A stretch of 64,000 bases of DNA from Oscillospiraceae bacterium (GTDB taxonomy: Bacteria; Bacillota; Clostridia; Oscillospirales; Oscillospiraceae). Positions 49,980 to 57,227 of the stretch are shown piece after piece (position 1 is the first letter of the stretch; every line of letters starts with the position of its first letter). The notes under the pieces were generated by a model. The model worked only from the letters and a program-made list of their open reading frames with translations, was not told where the DNA came from and made no database searches. The DNA lies in NCBI GenBank assembly GCA_902789745.1, contig CADAPH010000006.1, forward strand, positions 1 to 64,000, read 5' to 3'. Position numbers and translations under genes: made by a program.

Positions 49980-51188
49980 TTAACTCCTTTTTACGTTTTC
50001 CACGCGGCAGTCCGCGCTGCCGTCGGAGAGCCGAAGCCGAATTTCATCCCCAACGCCGAGCTGTGAAACGCTGTGAAGGCAATTGCCCTCCCTGTCGCTT
50101 GCGATCGAATACCCGCGCGTCAGCACGCGGAGCGGGCTCATCGCCTCCAGCGACGCCGCGAGGCCTACAAAGCTCTGCCTGTATCTGCCGAGCTGCTGTG
50201 TCTGCGCGGTACAGAGGCGTTCGCGGCAGCGGTCAAGCTCCATTCGCCGGTTATCAATTGCGGCGGCCGGTTCCGTCAATACGCGCCGCTCACTGCAGCT
50301 TTCAAGCCGGTCGCGCAGGAATGAGATGTGCTTCCGCATCCCCTGGGAGGCACGAAGCTCGAAGCCCGTCAGCAGATCCGCGATCTCCCGGCAGTCCGGC
50401 ACCGCGATCTCCGCGGCGTTGGAGGGTGTGGAGGCGCGTCGGTCGGCGACAAAATCGGAGATGGTGACGTCCGGCTCGTGTCCGACGGCGGAGATGACCG
50501 GAAGTCTCGACGCGTAAATCGCCCGCGCAACGCGCTCGTCATTGAACGCCCACAGATCTTCGATCGAGCCGCCGCCGCGCCCCGTGATGATCAGATCGGC
50601 AACGTCGAACTCGTTGGCGTACCGGATCGCGCCCGCGATCTCCGCCGGGGCTTCCGCCCCCTGAACGCGGACCGGAAGCAGGATGACCTTTGTCAGCGGC
50701 CAGCGGTGACCCAGGATGCGGATCATATCATGGATCGCAGCCCCCGCGGAAGACGTGATGATGGCAATACGCCCCGGGAAGCGCGGAAGGGGCTTCTTGT
50801 GTGCGGGATCGAACAGCCCCTCGGCGTCAAGCTTCGCCTTCAGCTGCTCGAAGGCGACCTGAAGATCGCCGACTCCCTCCGGCATAAGCTGGCTGCAGTA
50901 GAGCTGATAGGCCCCGTCCCGCGGATAGACGGAGACGCGCCCCCATACGGTGACGCTCATTCCGTTTTCCGGACGAAAACGGAGCTTCATGGCGCTGCTC
51001 TTGAACATCACGCACTTCAGGCTGCTCTCGGGATCCTTGAGCGTAAAATAGTGATGCCCGGAGGGATAGATTTTATAATTTGACAGCTCGCCGCGGACGC
51101 AGACATGGGACAGGAGCGGCTGGCTGTCAAGCAGATCACGGATATAAAGCGTAAGCTCGGTAACGCTCAGCGCTTTTTCCATATTCAT
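49980..51188 (-). CDS. xseA: Exodeoxyribonuclease VII large subunit
   Basis: A 402-residue nuclease. The N-terminal OB-fold domain (VCVRGELSNYKIYPSGHHYFTLKD) binds ssDNA; the catalytic region contains FPGRIAIITSSAGAAIHDMIRILG, DLIITGRGGGSIEDLWAFNDE, and SAVGHEPDVTISDFVADRRASTPSNAAE. A coiled-coil C-terminal part follows. It overlaps the nusB stop by 4 bp (ATGA). Confidence 0.96.
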   Translation of the reverse strand: MNMEKALSVTELTLYIRDLLDSQPLLSHVCVRGELSNYKIYPSGHHYFTLKDPESSLKCVMFKSSAMKLRFRPENGMSVTVWGRVSVYPRDGAYQLYCSQLMPEGVGDLQVAFEQLKAKLDAEGLFDPAHKKPLPRFPGRIAIITSSAGAAIHDMIRILGHRWPLTKVILLPVRVQGAEAPAEIAGAIRYANEFDVADLIITGRGGGSIEDLWAFNDERVARAIYASRLPVISAVGHEPDVTISDFVADRRASTPSNAAEIAVPDCREIADLLTGFELRASQGMRKHISFLRDRLESCSERRVLTEPAAAIDNRRMELDRCRERLCTAQTQQLGRYRQSFVGLAASLEAMSPLRVLTRGYSIASDREGNCLHSVSQLGVGDEIRLRLSDGSADCRVENVKRS

Positions 51189-51634
51189 GTCTCCGCCCGG
51201 CTGCGCATAAAGCCGCCCAGAACGCCGTTGACGAAGGCCACCGTGTCCGGATCGTCATAGCCCTTGGCAAGCTCCACCGCCTCGTTGATCGAGGCCGCGT
51301 CGGGAATGTCGTCCATATACAGGATCTCGCACAGCGCGACCCGCAAAACCGCAAGCGCGGTGCGGGAGATCCTCTCCAGCTTCCAGCCCCTGGAAAAGCG
51401 GCGGATCTGCTCGTCGATCTCTTCGCGGTGCTCATCGAGAAGCGTAACGAGACGGGTAATATACTCCATCTGCTTTTTGTCCGGAAGCTGCGCGTACAGC
51501 TCGTCCTCCTGCGCAAGGCTTTCATAGTGCTCAGGCGCGAAGAAGCGATCCAGAAGCTCCTGCGGCGCTTCCCCCGTGGCGGCAGCGGCGAAGCCGAGCT
51601 GAATGGCGATTTCTCTCGCCGTCGTTCTGGTCAT
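51185..51634 (-). CDS. nusB: Transcription antitermination factor NusB
   Basis: A 149-residue all-helical protein: TARE.AIQLGFA at the start, the ERISRTALAVLRVALCEILYMDDIPDAASINEAVELAK block, and FVNGVLGGFMR at the end. With S10 it binds boxA RNA in rRNA operons. CGGAGG precedes the ATG. folD, found between nusB and xseA in Bacillus, is absent here. Confidence 0.94.
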   Translation of the reverse strand: MTRTTAREIAIQLGFAAAATGEAPQELLDRFFAPEHYESLAQEDELYAQLPDKKQMEYITRLVTLLDEHREEIDEQIRRFSRGWKLERISRTALAVLRVALCEILYMDDIPDAASINEAVELAKGYDDPDTVAFVNGVLGGFMRSRAET

Positions 51635-51651
51635 AACTCTATACCTCCGGT

Positions 51652-52014
51652 TTATTTATCAAACGCGATGCCGGAAACATGCACATTGACCTCGGCCTGC
51701 TCGATGCCGGTGGAGGCCTGCAGCAGGGTCATGACCTTCTCCTGCACATCCTGGGCAACCTTTACGATGTTGCAGCCGTACACGACATTGATAATGACGT
51801 CAATGATGATCTTCCCGTCCGTAAACTGCACCTTGATTCCCTTGTTGACCGTCTTGAGACCGATCAGCTCCGCAAGCTCCGCGCCGGCCGTATAGGAGAG
51901 CCCGGCGACACCCTCGACCTCGCAGACAGCGGATTTGACAACGCCGGCGATGACTTCTTCCGAAATATTGATACTGCCTTTTTCCACCTGGCAGCTGATA
52001 TAATTCTCGCCCAT
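51652..52014 (-). CDS. Asp23/Gls24-family envelope stress protein (YqhY-like)
   Basis: A 120-residue Asp23 protein: GSINISEEVIAGVVKSAVCEVEGVAGL, a central KTVNKGIKVQFTDGKIIIDVIINVVYG and a C-terminal VQEKVMTLLQASTGIEQAEVNVHVSGI. The chosen ATG 52014 has GGAGGTTCATC upstream. Its neighbour position before nusB is that of yqhY in Bacillus, where loss affects fatty-acid (acetyl-CoA carboxylase) control. It has its own promoter (52042-52070) after the spoIIIA terminator. Confidence 0.93.
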   Translation of the reverse strand: MGENYISCQVEKGSINISEEVIAGVVKSAVCEVEGVAGLSYTAGAELAELIGLKTVNKGIKVQFTDGKIIIDVIINVVYGCNIVKVAQDVQEKVMTLLQASTGIEQAEVNVHVSGIAFDK

Positions 52015-52041
52015 GATGAACCTCCAAAATAAAATCATGTC

Positions 52042-52070
52042 ATTGTATCATATCCGGAGAGAAAAAGGAA
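52042..52070 (-). promoter_or_regulatory. Promoter of the Asp23-nusB-to-recN run
   Basis: Minus strand TTCCTT (52070-52065), 17-bp spacer, TACAAT (52047-52042), preceded by TATGA (extended -10 like). It lies between the spoIIIA terminator and the Asp23 SD. The -35 is weak. Confidence 0.45.
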
Positions 52071-52105
52071 GCTCTTTTCTCGCAATTTGACCTGAAAATG
52101 CAAAA

Positions 52106-52140
52106 ATATTCAGGCGCCGCCTTTCGGCGCGCCTGAATAT
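52106..52140 (-). terminator. Terminator of the spoIIIA operon
   Basis: ATATTCAGGC (52106-52115)/GCCTGAATAT (52131-52140) with inner GCCG/CGGC stem, then TTTTTGC on the minus strand. It starts 1 bp after the spoIIIAH stop. Confidence 0.87.
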
Positions 52141-52141
52141 T

Positions 52142-52681
52142 TCATGCTTTCACTTCAATGATGCTGAGCTGTGCCGGACGGTAATTCGTTTCCGTACAGA
52201 TCACGTCCGTGATCCTGGCGACCGCCTCGTCGCTCAAGCCCTCCATCGGCGCCGGTACGGCAACCGTAATCTTATCCGTGCCGATATAAACGACACAGTC
52301 GGCAAAGTTTTTTGCCAGCAGCAGATTCTCGATCTGCGCCTCCTGCATGGAGCAGGCCGCCATATTGGTGATCGCGCTCATGGCCCCGTCGATCGTCTCC
52401 TGGGAGGCGGATTCAGACGCAGCCGCTGTCTGAAGGAGCTCGAGCGCCTCATCCCGGGAGACCTGACGGGTAAGCCGCGCCTCCGCGAAATACTCCGTGC
52501 CGGAGGTGATCAGGGTCTTTTCAAAATCCATCTGCGCCGCCGCCATAGCCTCATCCTCCGCGTAGACCATTTCCGCGTCGGGCTTTCCCCAGTGGCTGTT
52601 GTAGCTCCAGTTCAGGGCGACCGCCGCGCATACGAACATCATTACCGCCAGCATGGTCAGATTCCGTTTCCGATTCTTCAT
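52142..52681 (-). CDS. spoIIIAH: Stage III sporulation protein AH
   Basis: A 179-residue mother-cell membrane protein: basic N-terminus (KNRKRNLTML), one TM helix (~9-27), then an extracytoplasmic YscJ/FliF-like ring-building domain in the second half (NLLLAKNFADCVVYIGTDKITVAVP). It pairs across the septum with SpoIIQ from the forespore to form the channel that keeps the forespore alive. Last gene of the operon, with a terminator 1 bp later. Confidence 0.9.
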   Translation of the reverse strand: MKNRKRNLTMLAVMMFVCAAVALNWSYNSHWGKPDAEMVYAEDEAMAAAQMDFEKTLITSGTEYFAEARLTRQVSRDEALELLQTAAASESASQETIDGAMSAITNMAACSMQEAQIENLLLAKNFADCVVYIGTDKITVAVPAPMEGLSDEAVARITDVICTETNYRPAQLSIIEVKA

Positions 52682-52703
52682 AAGGCAATATTCTCCTCCC
52701 CGC

Positions 52704-53033
52704 TTAATTGCATAATTTCAGGATCGTGATTTTATCAGAACCGAAACCAGTATATGAGCCGACGGCGCGGATAATGTCAAGTCTGACTGCGGCGTTTGAA
52801 GCGCCGCTGCACGCGACCACAACACCGCTGTCGGAAATCAGGACGCACGCCTCCCCGACCCCCTGGGTTCTGGACAGGAGCTGTGCAAGCGCCTCCTGCT
52901 CGCTCTCCGCCCCGCGCTCCTGCTTCTTTTCCGTTGCGGGAAGCAGCATGAGCATAAGGCCGACAAGGAGGATCAGGATCGGGTATTTCCATTTTCCAAG
53001 CGCCGCGCGGAGCCCTGCCAGATCTTCACTCAT
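52704..53033 (-). CDS. spoIIIAG: Stage III sporulation protein AG
   Basis: A 109-residue protein from ATG 53033 (GGAG 5 nt upstream). One TM helix (YPILILLVGLMLMLLPATE), a linker and a compact ring-building-like domain (GVGEACVLISDSGVVVACSGASN, IRAVGSYTGFGSDKITILKL). SpoIIIAG forms a large ring in the mother-cell membrane. It is shorter than the B. subtilis protein (about 229 residues), as in other Clostridia. It overlaps spoIIIAF by 8 bp. Confidence 0.9.
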   Translation of the reverse strand: MSEDLAGLRAALGKWKYPILILLVGLMLMLLPATEKKQERGAESEQEALAQLLSRTQGVGEACVLISDSGVVVACSGASNAAVRLDIIRAVGSYTGFGSDKITILKLCN

Positions 53034-53505
53034 GGATGCTCCAGTCCTGCCTTTCCGTCGGAATCCCAAGATCATCGCGAATCACAAGCTGCAGCCGCTC
53101 GACAGAATCGGGCGGGCCCGATGCGCTGACCGTCGCCGCATACGGGAGGAGCGCGCCGCTTTCGTCCGTTTTCAGCTCGACTGTCGCATGGAGATCGCGC
53201 AAGCCGAGGGCGCTCCCCTTCTCAACAATGTATTGTTCACAGTTCTGCGCCATGACCAGCTCCCGCAGCAGATTTTCATGCTCCAACCCGCTGTTTATGA
53301 TCTCGGCCTGCGCGCTGTTTACCTTCGCCTCGGCAAGGCTGAGGGCGTCAAAATCGAAATCTCGCAGGGGCGCGGCGACGGCGGCGACAAGAAGCGCGGT
53401 ACAGAGCACGCGCGTGACGCGCTTCGCATTCCCCTCCGGGCAGAGCCACAGCGAAGCCCCGCTCAGGAAGGAAATTGCGATAAGCGGTTTTAACTCTGCG
53501 ATCAT
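53026..53505 (-). CDS. spoIIIAF: Stage III sporulation protein AF
   Basis: A 159-residue membrane protein: two N-terminal hydrophobic segments (LIAISFLSGASLWLC and RVLCTALLVAAVAAPL), then a soluble part (LVMAQNCEQYIVEKGSALGL) typical of SpoIIIAF. The ATG at 53505 overlaps the spoIIIAE stop as ATGA. Confidence 0.88.
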   Translation of the reverse strand: MIAELKPLIAISFLSGASLWLCPEGNAKRVTRVLCTALLVAAVAAPLRDFDFDALSLAEAKVNSAQAEIINSGLEHENLLRELVMAQNCEQYIVEKGSALGLRDLHATVELKTDESGALLPYAATVSASGPPDSVERLQLVIRDDLGIPTERQDWSIHE

Positions 53506-54596
53506 GCGGACACCGCCTTCATCGCCGCGGTAAAAGAGAGAAAGAGCATCATGGCATTGCAGCCGAGCAGTCCCATCAGCATGCCTGCGGCGCTGCCTAC
53601 GCAGGAAAACAGCTTTTGCAGTCTGGGGTTCTGCACGGCTTCCGCGGCAGCGGCGACCGCTTTGAAAAGAAATCGCTTCACGCACAAAAGCGCAAGCGGG
53701 CCGGCGCACACCACGCTTACGGCAATCAGCCCAACCGCGCCTGTACAGCTTCGGATCACGGAAGCAGCGGAGAGGACAGCGGCCGAAGCGTCGGACAGCA
53801 TCCCGCCCACCACCGGCAGCACGCCCGAAACCACGCTGCGCATCGCTTTGATGGCGGCAGCGTCCACAGAGGTGCTGACGATCGAGCTCAGGCTCAGGTA
53901 AGCGGTAAAGGCGAGCGCCGCCCCGGTCATAATGGTTTTCGCCGCCCATTTTGAAAGCGCCTCCATGGCGCTCAGGACAGGATTGGGAAACAGAATATTG
54001 GCAAGCCCCAGCGCCATTGCGTCATAGACCAGCGGGATCACCGCCTTCTGAGACAGTGACATCATCACGTCCATCGCCAGACACGCCGCCGCATAGCGCA
54101 CGGCTGAGGAACTGACCGCCCCGCCCGCCGCGGCGGCAGTAAAGGTCACGGGAAGCGCGGTGCGGGAATAATCCGACAGCCGATAGATTGTCTCCAGCGT
54201 TTGAGAAACAAGGCTGTCCACATTCCCGGCCAGGAGGAAAGCCGCGAAACAGAACGTGAGGATCTCGACCGCCGCGCGTATTTTTTCATCGCCGCAGACG
54301 GCGCCGGCCAGCGCGGAGAAAAGGATCAGCCCAAACAGCTCGGCGGCAAATCCCAGATTCTCCCGCAGCCGGTTTTGTATCTCCGCAAGGAATGCGTTCC
54401 AAAGCCGACTGAGCGCCGGGAAAGCATCGAATTGTTCCGGCCCGGTGCTGCCGATGATTGCAAGCTCCTTTTCGTTCAATCCCTGCTCCATCTTTCCGGA
54501 CTCAAAGATCTCCAAAGCCTGTCCGTCGATTTCCTTTGCCCAGGCACGCCCGAAGAAGGCCGGAAGAATTATCAGCATGATCAGGATCTTTTTCAC
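53502..54596 (-). CDS. spoIIIAE: Stage III sporulation protein AE
   Basis: A 364-residue polytopic protein with a signal peptide (KKILIMLIILPAFFGRAWA) and about eight hydrophobic segments, including DYSRTALPVTFTAAAAGGAVSS and RSVVSGVLPVVGGMLSDASAAVL, conserved in SpoIIIAE. It starts with GTG at 54596, overlapping the spoIIIAD stop as GTGA. It is the largest membrane subunit of the SpoIIIA channel. Confidence 0.92.
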   Translation of the reverse strand: MKKILIMLIILPAFFGRAWAKEIDGQALEIFESGKMEQGLNEKELAIIGSTGPEQFDAFPALSRLWNAFLAEIQNRLRENLGFAAELFGLILFSALAGAVCGDEKIRAAVEILTFCFAAFLLAGNVDSLVSQTLETIYRLSDYSRTALPVTFTAAAAGGAVSSSAVRYAAACLAMDVMMSLSQKAVIPLVYDAMALGLANILFPNPVLSAMEALSKWAAKTIMTGAALAFTAYLSLSSIVSTSVDAAAIKAMRSVVSGVLPVVGGMLSDASAAVLSAASVIRSCTGAVGLIAVSVVCAGPLALLCVKRFLFKAVAAAAEAVQNPRLQKLFSCVGSAAGMLMGLLGCNAMMLFLSFTAAMKAVSA

Positions 54597-54979
54597 AGCA
54601 TACCGCCTATCATTTTCATTACGTTCAGCACAGCGGGCAGCGCGGCGGCGGCAGCGCACAGGCCGCCTGTATATTCCAGCGCCGAGGCGAGCGCGGTCTG
54701 CGAGGCGTCCCGGCAGAGATCCGAGGCGAATCTGCTTGCCGCTGCGATCCCCAGGCATTTCAGCACGGGCTTCATCTGCATCCCGACATTGCCGAAAATC
54801 AGTTCCGTCTCGTGTATCAGGCCGCGAAGTTCTCCGATCAGTGTCCCGCCCGCAAGCAGAATGACCGCAACGGCCGCGGCACTCAGAGAAAACGCCAGCT
54901 CCGGATTGAAGCGCCGCAGCAAAAGCCCGGTAAGCGCGCTGAACACGGCCAGCGCCGCGCATTTGAGAAACAGCTCCAT
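54593..54979 (-). CDS. spoIIIAD: Stage III sporulation protein AD
   Basis: A 128-residue protein with four hydrophobic segments: ALAVFSALTGLLL, ELAFSLSAAAVAVILLAGG, KCLGIAAASRFASDLCRDASQTALAS and AAALPAVLNVMKMIGGML. The CRDASQTALAS turn is highly conserved in SpoIIIAD. It lies 2 bp after spoIIIAC. Confidence 0.92.
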   Translation of the reverse strand: MELFLKCAALAVFSALTGLLLRRFNPELAFSLSAAAVAVILLAGGTLIGELRGLIHETELIFGNVGMQMKPVLKCLGIAAASRFASDLCRDASQTALASALEYTGGLCAAAAALPAVLNVMKMIGGML

Positions 54980-54981
54980 TC

Positions 54982-55176
54982 TCAGAGATTAAACAGCGCC
55001 TTGATCATATGAAAAAGCTCGCTGATTTTCTGCACAACCACCATCAGCACCACGACAAGCGCGGTAATCGTCGTCATCAGCGCCTGCTCTTCCCTGCCCG
55101 AGCGCTGAAGAAGAATGTTCAAGACCGCAACCAGAATCCCGACCGCGGCAATCTTAAAAATCAGATCGACGTCCAT
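54982..55176 (-). CDS. spoIIIAC: Stage III sporulation protein AC
   Basis: A 64-residue protein with two TM helices (LIFKIAAVGILVAVLNILL and TTITALVVVLMVVVQKI) around the conserved SGREEQA loop, diagnostic of SpoIIIAC. Confidence 0.94.
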   Translation of the reverse strand: MDVDLIFKIAAVGILVAVLNILLQRSGREEQALMTTITALVVVLMVVVQKISELFHMIKALFNL

Positions 55177-55184
55177 TGGATCTC

Positions 55185-55697
55185 CTACAGAAGAAGTATG
55201 CCCGCCATCAGGCTGACCGACAGCGTAAGCCCAACTGTCAGCCGCGCCTTCTGCGGCTGCTCCCGCTGCTGTTTTTCGCAGTACCGGCGCAGCTCATCCA
55301 GGCAGAGGCCAACCGCGTCGAGCTGCCTTGACAGTTCGTAACGCCCCAGCACGGTGCCCGGCTCTTCCAAAATACGGAGCAGCTCCTGATCCATATCTTC
55401 CGAACCTGCATACAGCGCCCGCCGCCAGAGCTCCTGGAAGCTGTGTACACCCAGCATGTCCATGGAATCCAGCAGCGCGCTCGCGAACCGGGCGGCCGCT
55501 CCGTGCACGCGTTTTTGCAGCAACTGCAAAAGCTCTGGCATGGGTGCGGATTCCCGCTCAAGAAGGCCGAGCAGATGCTCCAGCATATTGCGGAAAGACG
55601 CCGCGTTTTCCGCCCTCCGCTTTTCGGCGGCAAGCCTGCGGCGCAGAAACATCAGCGCCGAAAGCTGAAGAAGGACAAAGCCCGTCAGTTTCATCAT
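55185..55697 (-). CDS. spoIIIAB: Stage III sporulation protein AB
   Basis: A 170-residue protein with an N-terminal TM segment (TGFVLLQLSALMFL), a helical soluble centre (NMLEHLLGLLERESAPMPELL) and a C-terminal TM segment (ARLTVGLTLSVSLMAGILLL). The topology resembles type II secretion GspF-like SpoIIIAB. Its ATG overlaps the spoIIIAA stop. Confidence 0.9.
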   Translation of the reverse strand: MMKLTGFVLLQLSALMFLRRRLAAEKRRAENAASFRNMLEHLLGLLERESAPMPELLQLLQKRVHGAAARFASALLDSMDMLGVHSFQELWRRALYAGSEDMDQELLRILEEPGTVLGRYELSRQLDAVGLCLDELRRYCEKQQREQPQKARLTVGLTLSVSLMAGILLL

Positions 55698-56554
55698 GGC
55701 AGCGCTTCCCTGGTATAGACGCGTTTCCCGTCCTGACAGCGGATGGTGACAAGCTCCTCAAAAATCCCACCTGCCAAAAGTGCCCGGTACAGCGGTCTTT
55801 TTTTGAGATCCCCGGCGTCACGCGCGTGCGCGGCGGCAAAAATATGCACGCCGCAGCCGACAATCTCCTCAACGGCGCCGATATCTTCCCGCTGCGTGAT
55901 TTCATCCATCGCGACAATCTCCGGATTCATTCCGCGAAGCAGCATGATTGCGGCCTGCGCCTTCGGTACGCCGACCATGACGTCGCTGCCCGGCCCCAGG
56001 TCAAACTGCGCCGTCCCCGAAACGCTTGCCGACAGCTCATTGCGCTCGTCGATCACCGACACGCAGCACATGCGCGACGCGGCCTGCCGGATCAGTTCTC
56101 TCAGAAAGCTTGTTTTTCCGACGCCCGGCGGCGATATGATCAGGATATTCCGTGGATTTGGGCTGATCAAGCCTTCGATCAGCTCTTCGCAGCCGGGTGG
56201 GAGCGTATGCGGAACGCGTATCGCGAGGGAGCTGAAGCCGCGCAGCCCGGTCATCGTCCCGCCGGTAAACACCGCTTCGCCGCAAACGCCGATCCGAATG
56301 CCCCGGTAATTGATAAACCCGTTTCTGAGCGCCGGCGCCGCGGCATGGAGCGACGCGCCCGTCGCCTTCTCCATGACGTACAGCAGCAGCTGCCGGTCGG
56401 TCGTCTGCCAGTCGATCACGCGCTCTCTCCCGTCGAGTATCACAGACGGCGGTCTGCCCGTCCGAAGGCGGATTTCCTCTGCCTTCGGATACTGCTCCAG
56501 CTTTTTGGAAAGCGCATCCGGAAGAAGGCTCCTTGCCAATGCCCAGGAATCCAT
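55694..56554 (-). CDS. spoIIIAA: Stage III sporulation protein AA (ATPase)
   Basis: A 286-residue secretion-type ATPase (GspE/VirB11-like): EIRLRTGRPPSVIL in the N-domain, FSSLAIRVPHTLPPGCEELIEG, Walker A ISPPGVGKTSFLRELI, VIDERNELSA, and Walker B-like PEIVAMDEITQREDI with AAHARDAGDLKKRP after it. It powers the SpoIIIA-SpoIIQ apparatus. First gene of the complete AA-AH operon, ATG 56554 with GGAG upstream; expression should be mother-cell (sigma-E) specific. Confidence 0.94.
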   Translation of the reverse strand: MDSWALARSLLPDALSKKLEQYPKAEEIRLRTGRPPSVILDGRERVIDWQTTDRQLLLYVMEKATGASLHAAAPALRNGFINYRGIRIGVCGEAVFTGGTMTGLRGFSSLAIRVPHTLPPGCEELIEGLISPNPRNILIISPPGVGKTSFLRELIRQAASRMCCVSVIDERNELSASVSGTAQFDLGPGSDVMVGVPKAQAAIMLLRGMNPEIVAMDEITQREDIGAVEEIVGCGVHIFAAAHARDAGDLKKRPLYRALLAGGIFEELVTIRCQDGKRVYTREALP

Positions 56555-56572
56555 GTCATCATCTCCATGGAC

Positions 56573-56600
56573 AATCTATGCGCCGCGTATGGCGGATATG
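56573..56600 (-). promoter_or_regulatory. Candidate sigma-E promoter of spoIIIA
   Basis: Minus strand CATATCC (56600-56594), 13-bp gap, CATAGATT (56580-56573) resembles the sigma-E pattern (ATA -35, CATANNNT -10). The start codon follows 18 bp later. The -35 match is only partial. Confidence 0.35.
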
Positions 56601-56633
56601 AAAAAAGAGCCCTGCCTGTCGGCAGAGCCCTTT
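56601..56633 (-). terminator. Terminator of the HAD hydrolase gene
   Basis: AAAGGGCTCTGCC...GGCAGGGCTCTTTTTT on the minus strand forms a 13-bp stem with two mismatches and a T-run, just beyond the stop at 56652 and before the spoIIIA promoter. Confidence 0.8.
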
Positions 56634-56651
56634 GATAGATATGGTTCATTT

Positions 56652-57215
56652 TTATTTTTTCGGCCAGGGGAAGAGCCTGTGCTTCCTGACGAGATAGGCC
56701 CTGTCCGCGATCTCCGCCATGGGGCTGTCGCTCAGGGAGTCTGAATAAAAGGCCTCCGTGTGCGCTGTGGGATCGGCGGCATAAAACCTGCGAACCTTTT
56801 CATGGTCATGACAGTTTTCCCCCGCTATCCTTCCGGTATGCTTGTCCATCTCCGTCGCGATCAGCCTGACGCCCAGTCTGTCGCAGACCGGCTGCAGCAG
56901 AAAGCGCGGCGAGGCGGACAGGATCAGATCGTCGCTGCGCTTCTGATCCAGATACCATTTGCCGATCCGCTTCTCGTTCCGATCCCAGAACTCGCAGACG
57001 GTTCGATCAATATCCCCGATTGCAGGGAGGAAGGAAAACAACTGCTGCTTGAGTTCCCTGGCGCTGATCTCTCCCCGGCGATATCGCAGAGCCATTTTCA
57101 GGCTTCCCGGAACCGTGGGGATCAGCGCCCGCGGGAAACGGCGCAGGCAGTAGCGGTAGAAGCAGGCCGAACTGTCGGGGTAAAAGATCGTTTTGTCAAA
57201 ATCGTAGGTATTCAT
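56652..57215 (-). CDS. HAD-superfamily hydrolase (HAD-IB, phosphoserine-phosphatase-like)
   Basis: A 187-residue phosphatase: nucleophile motif I YDFDKTIFYPDSS (DxDxT), motif II LILSASPRF, and motif III/IV GENCHDHEKVRRF and YSDSLSDSPMAE. A helical cap lies between. Substrate unknown (phospholipid headgroup or phosphoserine-like). It is 12 bp after the P-type ATPase gene on the same strand, likely co-transcribed. Confidence 0.88.
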   Translation of the reverse strand: MNTYDFDKTIFYPDSSACFYRYCLRRFPRALIPTVPGSLKMALRYRRGEISARELKQQLFSFLPAIGDIDRTVCEFWDRNEKRIGKWYLDQKRSDDLILSASPRFLLQPVCDRLGVRLIATEMDKHTGRIAGENCHDHEKVRRFYAADPTAHTEAFYSDSLSDSPMAEIADRAYLVRKHRLFPWPKK

Positions 57216-57227
57216 ACACTCACCGTT